The notes under the pieces are model-generated. The model was not told the origin of the DNA. It made no database searches and was given only the letters and a program-made list of their open reading frames with translations. Both the position numbers and the translations under genes were made by a program. Below are positions 6,330 through 12,691 of a stretch of 14,190 nt of DNA, in pieces. The stretch is from JAUXLW01 sp964195005 (GTDB lineage: Bacteria; Actinomycetota; Acidimicrobiia; Spongiisociales; SHLN01), in NCBI GenBank assembly GCA_964195005.1, contig CAXMOO010000058.1:1-14190 (forward strand). The letters run 5' to 3'. Position 1 is the first letter of the stretch, and every line of letters starts with the position of its first letter.

Positions 6330-7193
6330 TCAGCGGGGAGTTGTCGCCAGTTCTACGCAGGTCTGCGAGTTGTAGATGCGGATAGCCGCCTCGTCATCGA
6401 CGGCATCGGTCTGAAAGCCGATCGCGTCTGTGTAGCCGTCAGCGTCTTGTCCGCGGTACATCAGGGTGAAGACTTTGACAAGAAACCCTGGCAGGGCATC
6501 AAGCGTTGCCACGTCGAAACAGGCCAGTTCCTCAACCGCCGCCAGGTCCACGGATGCGGATTCGGTGACAAAGCGAGCTACGTCTTCGAGGTCGGACTCT
6601 ACGGTGTCGGCATCGACCGACGGAGCCTGTGGCACAGCTAGCTGAGAAAACGAGCGACCTAAAGGCGTGGTGGTTTGCTCCGGCGGCACGGCATCGCCGG
6701 CCAGCGCGTCGAACAATTCCTCTGTCAGATCATCTGCGGCAGACGACTCCCCGGCGGCAATGGAAGTGTCGGCGGTGGCAGCGGCGAATGAGGTGGTGGT
6801 GTCCGAGCTATCAGAAGAACCTCCTTGCAGCTGAGTCCCGACCGCGACGACTCCTACGAAAAGCGCCGCGACAGTGGCGGCGGAGGCAAAACGCATCCAA
6901 CGGATCGCGCGGACGCGTTGGGGGGTGGACCCGGTCGGGACTGCGATCTGCGTTGCGTCGAGCTCCCGGGTGACTTCAGAAATGCCCTCCGTAACCCGGT
7001 GACGCAACCGCCCCCTCTCAATGTCGGTCATGACGGGCCGTTCGGTTTTGGCGACCGCGCCCAGGAGGAGGCGGTGAGCCGCCAGTTCCCTCCGAGCCTC
7101 CTCCGACAGGGAGGCCTCTACCCGGCGCGCTTCCTCCTCGGGAAGTGAGCCCGAGGCGAGCTCAACTATCAGTTGCTCTTCGTGGCTATTCAT
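6330..7193 (-). CDS. Membrane anti-sigma factor of the adjacent ECF sigma factor
   Basis: A 287-residue single-pass protein. The N-terminal cytoplasmic part (about 1-95) is helical and charged, with HEEQLIVELASGSLPEEE and SLSEEARRELAAHRLLLGAV segments like anti-sigma domains. One transmembrane helix follows (about 99-120), then a Ser/Thr/Ala/Asp-rich stalk (about 124-180) and a C-terminal extracytoplasmic domain (about 190-287). The HxxxCxxC zinc motif common in anti-sigma factors is absent; the only cysteines are Cys225 and Cys279, both outside the membrane. The ATG at 7193 sits inside the end of the sigma gene (8-base overlap) with AAGGA just upstream. In Mycobacterium the gene at this place (Rv3912) is the SigM anti-sigma. 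Role by position and topology; sequence alone would be only suggestive. Confidence 0.8.
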   Translation of the reverse strand: MNSHEEQLIVELASGSLPEEEARRVEASLSEEARRELAAHRLLLGAVAKTERPVMTDIERGRLRHRVTEGISEVTRELDATQIAVPTGSTPQRVRAIRWMRFASAATVAALFVGVVAVGTQLQGGSSDSSDTTTSFAAATADTSIAAGESSAADDLTEELFDALAGDAVPPEQTTTPLGRSFSQLAVPQAPSVDADTVESDLEDVARFVTESASVDLAAVEELACFDVATLDALPGFLVKVFTLMYRGQDADGYTDAIGFQTDAVDDEAAIRIYNSQTCVELATTPR

Positions 7194-7752
7194 GGTCCTT
7201 CTTTGGAGGGTTGGAAACAGGTGAAAGGTTCCCGAGCTTTTCAGCCAGGATCGACCGGCCCCGAAACACTCGCGACTTCACCGTGCCGATGGGCACTTCG
7301 AGTATCTCCGCCACGGTCTCGAGGGAATGGCCCTCGAAGTCCACTAACACAACGGCGGCCCGGAAGTTCTCAGACAAACCGGCAAGAGCCCTGGACAGGT
7401 CCGGCCGCAGCTCGGCCCCCTCTATCTCGTCGGCTGAGCGAGGATCGGCCGGGTCGGTTCCCTCGGGGAGGGCGTCGGCCCGCCGCCGCTTCTGGCGTCG
7501 CAGCTGGTCGTAGCAGGTGTTGATCGTCACGCGGTACAACCACGTGGAAAAAGCGGATTTCCGGTGAAAACGATCGGCCTTGCGGTAGAGGGTCAGGAAC
7601 GTTTCCTGGGTGGCGTCGAGAGCTGCCTCCCGATCTCGCATCATGCGCATGGCGATGGCGAATACCCGGCCCTCATGTGAGCGCATCAGCTCATTGAAGG
7701 CGTCCTGATCTCCGGCAATGAATCTATCGAGAAGCTCGAAGTCTTCGCTCAC
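7186..7752 (-). CDS. sigM: ECF RNA polymerase sigma factor, SigM-like
   Basis: A 188-residue ECF sigma factor. Region 2 (about 19-88) contains DREAALDATQETFLTLYRK and the -10-reading FSTWLYRVTINTCYDQLRR. Region 4 (about 119-172) contains ALAGLSENFRAAVVLVDFEG and the helix-turn-helix IAEILEVPIGTVKSRVFRGR-like segment (here VAEILEVPIGTVKSRVFRG). A variable acidic/proline linker joins them. The GTG start at 7752 overlaps the stop of the pseudokinase gene as GTGA; no separate Shine-Dalgarno is visible, so translation is coupled. The name sigM is by conserved neighbourhood: anti-sigma, trxB, trxA and cwlM downstream and an MviN-type domain upstream. SigM-type factors respond to envelope or redox stress in some actinobacteria; the trigger here is unknown. 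Confidence 0.9.
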   Translation of the reverse strand: MSEDFELLDRFIAGDQDAFNELMRSHEGRVFAIAMRMMRDREAALDATQETFLTLYRKADRFHRKSAFSTWLYRVTINTCYDQLRRQKRRRADALPEGTDPADPRSADEIEGAELRPDLSRALAGLSENFRAAVVLVDFEGHSLETVAEILEVPIGTVKSRVFRGRSILAEKLGNLSPVSNPPKKDHE

Positions 7753-9059
7753 GTTGAGAACCGTACTTCGTAAACGAATGAGTAGTAGAAATCCCGGGGC
7801 GGGTCGTCATCCGACTGGCCCTGGGGCGTGAGTTGTGTGAGCCACAGGAGCCAGAACCCGCCTCTTCTGGCAGGCAGGGCGGCGGTGACGTGGGCCCCGG
7901 TGTCGGCCGGGGGGGCGGGGACCACACCTGATGCGATAGTTTCCCAGCCGGCAATGTCGGCAGGCAGCGTGGCGGCCCAGCGCACCTCCCAGCCGGTCGC
8001 CTCGCTGGCATCGAACTCGATCCGACTAGGCATGCGACTGAGCACGAATGTGACGCCTACTCCTGGCTTGATGAGCTGAATAGGCGCGAAGTAGCGCTCG
8101 GTCCGCCAGGAAGTGGTGATGTCACCATCTATGAGATTCGGCAGCTCGCTATCCCTCTCTCCATCCTGGGACGGATCCAACACGTCGACCACGAGAACCT
8201 CGAGTGGGGCGAGCGTCGTGCTTGTGGTGGTCGTGGCCGCGATAGTGGTCACAGGTGGATCCGGCAAGTCAAAGGGGGTCACATCGTCGTCATGGCCGAA
8301 CGGGCCGAGGGCGATAATCCCCAGCCCCAGTGCCAGGAGGCCGGCGGCCGGTCCCAGCCAGCGCCATCCCCAGGTATGGGTCCGACGCGGGGCGGGAGCC
8401 GTAGGGGAGCTTCGCAGCCGGGCAGCTAGTTCCACGGCGGAGATCTCACCCTCCCTGGCTTTCTCCAGGGCCTCGTCGACGAGGGGGTGAATGCCGTCCG
8501 TCAACTGTGACGGTGGCGGTCCGGCCTCTCCCAATCCGGTCAGTGCTGATTGCAGCACCCGCGCCAGCGCCGAGACATCTTCGGCAGGATCGAGCCCATG
8601 GCCGGTGCGGGCGAACGATGTCAACTTGGCGGGGTGAGCCGCCGAGAAGGTGACGGCATGGGTGTCAATCGCTCCGTGAACCTGGCCGGCTTCGTGCAGA
8701 GCACCCAGGGCAGACGCCAGACCGGCGGCGTTGGGCAGAAACTCTTCCACCGGCATGCGCTGGCCTGCTTCCAGCCTGTCGGCGATGGTGACTCCTCCGG
8801 TCCATTCACCCACCATCCAGGTGCTGGCACCGTCGGTGCCGGCCGCGTAGATCTCTACCAGATGCGGATGGCCAACCCCGGCCAGAGCTTTGACGTCGGT
8901 GAGGAATTCCTCGCGTCTTTCCGGTCCCACTTCAGGTCCGAGGAGCCTGACCAGGACCGGCCGGTCAAGCGTCGAGTCGTTCGCCAGCCACTCCTCGATA
9001 TCCCCGTCACGGCCGAGCCGGATCTCCAGCTGGTAACGATCGGGGAGTTTGGCTGCCAT
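7749..9059 (-). CDS. Membrane pseudokinase with extracytoplasmic discoidin-like domain (MviN C-terminal half)
   Basis: A 436-residue single-pass protein. Residues 8-215 follow the serine/threonine kinase fold but lack catalysis: the glycine loop is LGRDGDIEEWL, the VAIK lysine position reads VLVRLL (Arg38), HRD reads HGA (128-130) and DFG reads SFA (148-150). A Pro/Arg juxtamembrane segment leads to one transmembrane helix (about 232-252), a Thr-rich stalk (about 261-283) and a C-terminal beta domain (about 287-436) with NLIDGDITTSW (308-318), typical of discoidin/F5-8-like domains. Known: mycobacterial MviN is a MurJ flippase fused to just such a pseudokinase, helix and outer domain, next to sigM; PknB phosphorylates it and FhaA binds. 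Here the MurJ part is absent. Inferred: a separate regulatory subunit for lipid II export. Starts three bases after the degV stop. Confidence 0.88.
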   Translation of the reverse strand: MAAKLPDRYQLEIRLGRDGDIEEWLANDSTLDRPVLVRLLGPEVGPERREEFLTDVKALAGVGHPHLVEIYAAGTDGASTWMVGEWTGGVTIADRLEAGQRMPVEEFLPNAAGLASALGALHEAGQVHGAIDTHAVTFSAAHPAKLTSFARTGHGLDPAEDVSALARVLQSALTGLGEAGPPPSQLTDGIHPLVDEALEKAREGEISAVELAARLRSSPTAPAPRRTHTWGWRWLGPAAGLLALGLGIIALGPFGHDDDVTPFDLPDPPVTTIAATTTTSTTLAPLEVLVVDVLDPSQDGERDSELPNLIDGDITTSWRTERYFAPIQLIKPGVGVTFVLSRMPSRIEFDASEATGWEVRWAATLPADIAGWETIASGVVPAPPADTGAHVTAALPARRGGFWLLWLTQLTPQGQSDDDPPRDFYYSFVYEVRFST

Positions 9060-9062
9060 AGT

Positions 9063-9899
9063 TCAGCCGCGGCTGGCTGCAAACCCGACGAATCCGGCCC
9101 CGGTCTGGATGCCGAGCACGGGTCCCGCCAGGATCACCATTGGCTCAAATCTCGGGACGTGGTCCTGAGCGCGGGCGATGACACCCGCGACGTCGACCCC
9201 GTCGCCGTGGACGAGCGCCATCCGGTGGGCATCATTGCGGTCGCCAAGCCACTCCAGAAGGGTCGTCAGCGATCTACCCCGGGTGGGGCTGCTTGCGAGG
9301 ACCTTGACTGTGCCGCCGTCGATTGTGACGAGAAACCTGGTTTTGACGATCCGTCCAAGGAAAGCCTGGACCGGGCCGATCCGCCGGTTCTTCCGCAGGA
9401 TCTCAAGGGCGTCTACGACCCCAAGAAGCTCGGGTCGACTCCGGTGAGCGGCGGCGATAACGTCGTCCGTGCCGGCCCCGAGGTGGGCGGCTTCGGCAGC
9501 GGCAATCGCCATCATCCCCAGGACAATGGACGTGGTTGCACAGTCGACCACCCGCACCGGCAGGTCGACCTCTTCTACTGCTTTGACGGCAGCCGGGTAG
9601 CTGCCACCCCACTCCTCATTGCTGCTGCATAGGACCACGATCTCTTCTGCCCTGAGCGAGCCGCAACGCTGATAGGCCTCTCTGAACGAGGCAACGGAAG
9701 GAGGGGTGATCGTCGGCGGCTCACGGGTTTTTCGGAACTTCTCCCAAAACGCTTTCGTGCTGAGGTCATGTCCATCGACGTAGCGGCGTTTTCCGAAGTG
9801 GATCGCGAGTGGTACCACCTCAATTTCGTGTTGCCCGGCCAATTCCGGAGGCAGGTCTGAGGAGGAGTCGGTGACAATTCCGATCCTGGAGCCGATCAT
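9063..9899 (-). CDS. DegV family fatty-acid-binding protein
   Basis: A 278-residue DegV-type protein, full length. DegV proteins bind fatty acids; in Firmicutes FakB members present them to the kinase FakA. Seen: N-terminal IGIVTDSSSDLPPE (6-19), VVPLAIHFGKRRYVDG, TPPSVASFREAY (65-76, matching the family TSxPS motif), LEILRKNRRIG (165-175), and C-terminal GPVLGIQTGAGFVGF. No FakA-like partner is present in the window, so an Fak role is unproven. The ATG at 9899 overlaps the upstream stop as ATGA and no Shine-Dalgarno is seen, suggesting coupled translation. It precedes the pseudokinase gene by three bases, so both come from one transcript. Confidence 0.92.
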   Translation of the reverse strand: MIGSRIGIVTDSSSDLPPELAGQHEIEVVPLAIHFGKRRYVDGHDLSTKAFWEKFRKTREPPTITPPSVASFREAYQRCGSLRAEEIVVLCSSNEEWGGSYPAAVKAVEEVDLPVRVVDCATTSIVLGMMAIAAAEAAHLGAGTDDVIAAAHRSRPELLGVVDALEILRKNRRIGPVQAFLGRIVKTRFLVTIDGGTVKVLASSPTRGRSLTTLLEWLGDRNDAHRMALVHGDGVDVAGVIARAQDHVPRFEPMVILAGPVLGIQTGAGFVGFAASRG

Positions 9900-10621
9900 G
9901 GGCTGACGCTATCACCGTATCTGAGTAGTTCCAGGCGATCCGGAAGGAGCTGGAATCCTTCCGAGACGTACATTTTCTGGGCGGCCTGATTGTCCGGCTT
10001 CGTGTTGAGAACGACCTGCCGGGCGCCACGGCGCCGGCACCAGTTGACGGATGACCGCGTTAGCGAACGTCCCAGGCCTTGCCGTTGAAGAGCGGGGGTG
10101 ACGGCCAGCCGCTGGAGGTAGCCGGTTGCGGCGGAAACTCCGACGATGGCGTAGCCGGCGATCTCGGCTCCGCCGCCCGGGTAGCTGATGCCGAGCATGG
10201 CGGTCGTTCCCGCCGACTTCATGGCCTCGTTGAGTGCCGGCAGCTCTGCTTGCCAGTCGGCACCGAACGCGGCTCCGTCGATCTCGATGATGCGAGCCCA
10301 GTCGGGACGGTGGACCTCCGCGACCGGGATCAGTGGAGGTGACTCTGTTTCGATTGGTTTGCGGAGGAGTTGAAGGGACGTGTACCCGCGGTATCCGGCC
10401 GCCAGCCAGGGTTGCTGTGAGGATGGCATCAGTGGGGGAGAGATGACGGCTGGTGGCCCGAACTCGAGGGTTTGAGCGGTGGCTAAGCCGAGAAAGTGAG
10501 CACTACCCCGCACGAGGCGCAAGTACGCCTCGGGTCGATTCCGGTTCCAGGGACGGGCGTGAGCGCGAGCCCAACCTTTGGTTATGGCAATGGGGTTGGG
10601 CCACTCGCCGGTGACTCGCAT
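9896..10621 (-). CDS. GNAT family N-acetyltransferase with an extra N-terminal half
   Basis: A 241-residue protein. The C-terminal half (about 98-235) is a GNAT domain: core strand LQRLAVTPALQRQGLG (169-184) with the acetyl-CoA-binding Q/R-x-x-G-x-G loop (QRQGLG), then VVLNTKPDNQAAQKMYVSEGF (203-223, shown here in brief) ending as in RimI-type enzymes. The N-terminal half (about 1-90) is not recognisable with confidence, but PWLAAGYRGYTSLQLLRKPI (71-90) resembles the last strand region of another GNAT domain, so a worn tandem repeat like that of MshD is possible. The substrate cannot be told. The ATG overlaps the Nudix stop by one base (TGATG), and the 3' end overlaps degV by four. Confidence 0.85.
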   Translation of the reverse strand: MRVTGEWPNPIAITKGWARAHARPWNRNRPEAYLRLVRGSAHFLGLATAQTLEFGPPAVISPPLMPSSQQPWLAAGYRGYTSLQLLRKPIETESPPLIPVAEVHRPDWARIIEIDGAAFGADWQAELPALNEAMKSAGTTAMLGISYPGGGAEIAGYAIVGVSAATGYLQRLAVTPALQRQGLGRSLTRSSVNWCRRRGARQVVLNTKPDNQAAQKMYVSEGFQLLPDRLELLRYGDSVSP

Positions 10622-11034
10622 CAGCCGGCGAGCGCCTCGGCGAGAGCTGCCCGTTCATTGGCGTAAGTGAGACGGTCGAGGGCTTCACCCGGCTCCAGAA
10701 GGACGACCTGGTCGACCTCATCGTCATGACCTCCCGGGTCTCCGCCCACACAGCGCATGCGGTAAAAGTCGACTCTCTTGTGCACGCGGTCGCCTGCTCT
10801 ATCGACGAACCAATAATCCACTGTGGTGCAGGCTTGGGATCCAAGCACCTCCACTTCCAGCCCGGTTTCCTCTTCTACCTCCCGACGGGCAGTGTCGATC
10901 GGGGCCTCCCCGGGCTCAGGGTGGCCTTTAGGCAAGCCCCAGACGAGTTGGCCTCGCATATTCTTGGTGCGAATGAGGGCGACGCGGCCTTCGCTGTCGG
11001 TTGCGATTCCGCCTACGGAGAAGTCGTTGCGCAT
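10621..11034 (-). CDS. Nudix hydrolase, MutT-like
   Basis: A 137-residue enzyme that would cleave a nucleoside diphosphate linked to another group. The Nudix box G-x5-E-x7-REVEEETGL is complete (residues 37-59, with catalytic glutamates at 52, 55 and 56 region). The fold begins FSVGGIATD and includes LVWGLPKGHPEPGE. The frame extends upstream to 11241, but that part overlaps the divergent deacetylase-fold gene and is not conserved; ATG 11034 gives a standard-length protein. Its place near the CCA-adding gene matches mutT4 (Rv3908) of Mycobacterium; sequence cannot settle whether it acts on oxidised nucleotides or another substrate. It begins the six-gene minus-strand run. Confidence 0.93.
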   Translation of the reverse strand: MRNDFSVGGIATDSEGRVALIRTKNMRGQLVWGLPKGHPEPGEAPIDTARREVEEETGLEVEVLGSQACTTVDYWFVDRAGDRVHKRVDFYRMRCVGGDPGGHDDEVDQVVLLEPGEALDRLTYANERAALAEALAG

Positions 11035-11048
11035 GAGTCGGTCGTGCC

Positions 11049-11054
11049 AGAGTA
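11049..11054 (-). promoter_or_regulatory. Candidate -10 element for the Nudix-to-anti-sigma operon
   Basis: TACTCT on the minus strand fits TAnnnT and ends 14 bases before the Nudix ATG, giving a short leader. It lies in the 26-base gap shared with the divergent plus-strand gene. No clear -35 is visible. Confidence 0.25.
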
Positions 11055-11060
11055 GCCGGG

Positions 11061-12068
11061 ATGAAACTGCTGCATTCGACGCATCCGCAGTTCGCTCTGC
11101 ACAGCAATGGGCCAAATCATCCCGAGCGGCCGTCGCGACTGGACGCGGCGATGGCCGGCGTGCGATCAGACCCGGCGGTTGAGGTGATCGAGGTCGAAGC
11201 TCCGCAGATCGATCCAGGCATCTTGGAAAATGTGCACTCACGGGGATATATCAAAGCGATTGAGGATCTCTGTGCGGCCGGTGGCGGTCGTCTCGATCCG
11301 GACACGAGTGCAGTTAGAGAGTCATGGGAGGCGGCTCTGCGGGCAGCGGGGGCGGGGATTGACGCTATCGGCAGGCTCCGGGCCAACGAGGCCGCGGCGG
11401 CTTTTCTCAGCATTCGCCCTCCCGGCCACCACGCGCTGTCAAGCCGGGCAATGGGTTTTTGCCTTTTCAACAACGTGGCGGTGGCCGCGGCATCACTGCT
11501 GGCGAATGGGGAGCGGGTTGCCATCGTGGATTGGGATGTGCACCACGGCAACGGCACCCAGGCAATGTTCTATGACGCCGTCGACTTGTTGTACATATCG
11601 TTTCACCAGTTCCCCGCTTATCCCGGAACGGGCTGGCTCGACGAGCTGGGTGAGGGGCCTTCCCGGGGAACAAATGTGAATTTTCCGTTTCCACCTGGAA
11701 CGGGGGGTGATGTCTATCGGGAGACGCTGGACCTGGTCGTCCCGATGCTGACCCAGTTCCACCCGGATTGGATACTTGTCAGCGCCGGTTACGACGCCCA
11801 TGCCGCCGATCCTCTGGCAGACATTCACCTGCTTGAGTCTGACTACAGCCAATTGGCAGCCGCGGTGTCTGCGACAGCTCCCGCCAGCCGTCTGATCTAT
11901 TTTCTCGAGGGTGGTTACGACCTGGCTGCTCTGGAAGGCTCGGTGGCGGCCACGATTCTCGGCACGGCAGGTCGCCCCTTGGCCGGTGATCCACTCGCTT
12001 CGCCCGATGTGGCCTGGCATGTCTTCGAGCAGGTTGCGCTCTCACTGGCCTCTGAGTTCGACTTTTGA
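11061..12068 (+). CDS. Histone-deacetylase-family amidohydrolase (AcuC/acetylpolyamine type)
   Basis: Zinc-dependent amide hydrolase of the arginase/deacetylase fold, 335 residues and complete. Seen in order: NHPERPSRL (19-27), RPPGHHA (119-125) with the catalytic His pair, GFCLFNN (132-138), DWDVHHGNGTQ (157-167) giving zinc ligands Asp159 and His161, SAGYDAHAADPL (241-252) with the third ligand Asp245, and EGGYD (283-287) with the transition-state tyrosine. All key residues are intact. Bacterial relatives act on acetylpolyamines, acetyl-lysine on acetyl-CoA synthetase (AcuC) or other small amides; the substrate here is unknown. The gene is divergent from the Nudix operon with a 26-base gap and followed after 43 bases by a phosphoribosyltransferase gene. 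The ribosome site is weak. Confidence 0.95.
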   Translation: MKLLHSTHPQFALHSNGPNHPERPSRLDAAMAGVRSDPAVEVIEVEAPQIDPGILENVHSRGYIKAIEDLCAAGGGRLDPDTSAVRESWEAALRAAGAGIDAIGRLRANEAAAAFLSIRPPGHHALSSRAMGFCLFNNVAVAAASLLANGERVAIVDWDVHHGNGTQAMFYDAVDLLYISFHQFPAYPGTGWLDELGEGPSRGTNVNFPFPPGTGGDVYRETLDLVVPMLTQFHPDWILVSAGYDAHAADPLADIHLLESDYSQLAAAVSATAPASRLIYFLEGGYDLAALEGSVAATILGTAGRPLAGDPLASPDVAWHVFEQVALSLASEFDF

Positions 12069-12111
12069 CCCGTCTGGACGGCTAGCGTCAGCATTCACAA
12101 CGGGAGCGGGC

Positions 12112-12615
12112 GTGAACGAAGAGCGGGAAGTCTTGACGTGGTCTGACTTTGGGACGGGAGTGCGTCAGCTGGCCCAAATGATCACCAAATCCGGCTATCA
12201 GCCCGACATCATCCTCGGAATAGCGCGCGGGGGGTTGATCCCGGCCGGATCGCTGGGGTATGCGTTGTCGGTCAAGAACACCTATGTGATCAATGTCGAG
12301 TACTACACCGACGTCGACGAGCGTCTCGAGGTCCCGACCATCCTGCCGCCATATCTGGAGCTGGTGGACCTCGAGCAAGCCGACGTACTCGTTGTTGACG
12401 ACGTGGCCGACACCGGCCACACCCTGCGGATGGTTCACGAGTTCGTGGTGGGCAAGGTGGCCACAGCCAGGACCGCAGTGCTCTACGAGAAGCCTCGTTC
12501 GGTCATCAAGTCCGATTACGTCTGGCGCCGTACCTCCCGATGGATCAATTTTCCCTGGTCGAGCGAGGTGCCGGTGGCGTTGCCGAAACATGGCAAAGCC
12601 GTAAGCGATGCCTGA
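12112..12615 (+). CDS. Type I phosphoribosyltransferase, COG2236-like
   Basis: A 167-residue PRPP-binding protein. The PRPP loop VLVVDDVADTGHTL (92-105) is complete, preceded by GIARGGLIPAGSLGYAL (36-52) as in hypoxanthine/xanthine phosphoribosyltransferases. The C-terminal WINFPWSSEVPV (144-155) is typical of the archaeal/bacterial COG2236 group. This suggests purine base salvage, but members of the group differ in substrate and some act on other bases. The GTG at 12112 has GGAG at 12102-12105; the frame runs further upstream inside the deacetylase gene, which is not conserved. It is probably cotranscribed with that gene and followed by a candidate hairpin. Confidence 0.88.
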   Translation: MNEEREVLTWSDFGTGVRQLAQMITKSGYQPDIILGIARGGLIPAGSLGYALSVKNTYVINVEYYTDVDERLEVPTILPPYLELVDLEQADVLVVDDVADTGHTLRMVHEFVVGKVATARTAVLYEKPRSVIKSDYVWRRTSRWINFPWSSEVPVALPKHGKAVSDA

Positions 12616-12639
12616 ATCAACCCCGGCAGGCCAATAGGT

Positions 12640-12659
12640 AAAGGGTCGCGGATCCTTTT
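12640..12659 (+). terminator. Hairpin terminator after the phosphoribosyltransferase gene
   Basis: AAAGGGTC (12640-12647) pairs with GATCCTTT (12651-12658) through 8 base pairs including one G-U, around a GCG loop, ending in a short T run. It lies 24 bases after the stop and 32 before the pilT start. Confidence 0.4.
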
Positions 12660-12691
12660 CCGATAGATCAACTGGAACAGAGGAGTTTCTG

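Noticed and set aside
6290..6360. ECF-type promoter (GGAAC to GTC) for autoregulation before the trx genes
   Set aside because: The nearest match, TAGAAC followed by GTCG, has too long a spacer, so I do not claim a SigM promoter.
7536..7551. CCACGTGG core resembling parS
   Set aside because: The outer arms do not match (about 11 of 16), and the bases encode the conserved TWLYRV segment of the sigma factor.
8550..9632. Long plus-strand open frame (360 codons) opposite the pseudokinase and degV genes
   Set aside because: It is antisense to two well-supported overlapping-operon genes, has no recognisable domain or ribosome site, and its composition is that of a mirror frame in GC-rich DNA.
11035..11241. 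N-terminal extension of the Nudix gene
   Set aside because: It overlaps the start of the divergent deacetylase-fold gene and shows no conserved sequence.
11911..12111. N-terminal extension of the phosphoribosyltransferase
   Set aside because: It lies within the deacetylase-fold gene; the GTG at 12112 has a ribosome site and gives a normal-length protein.
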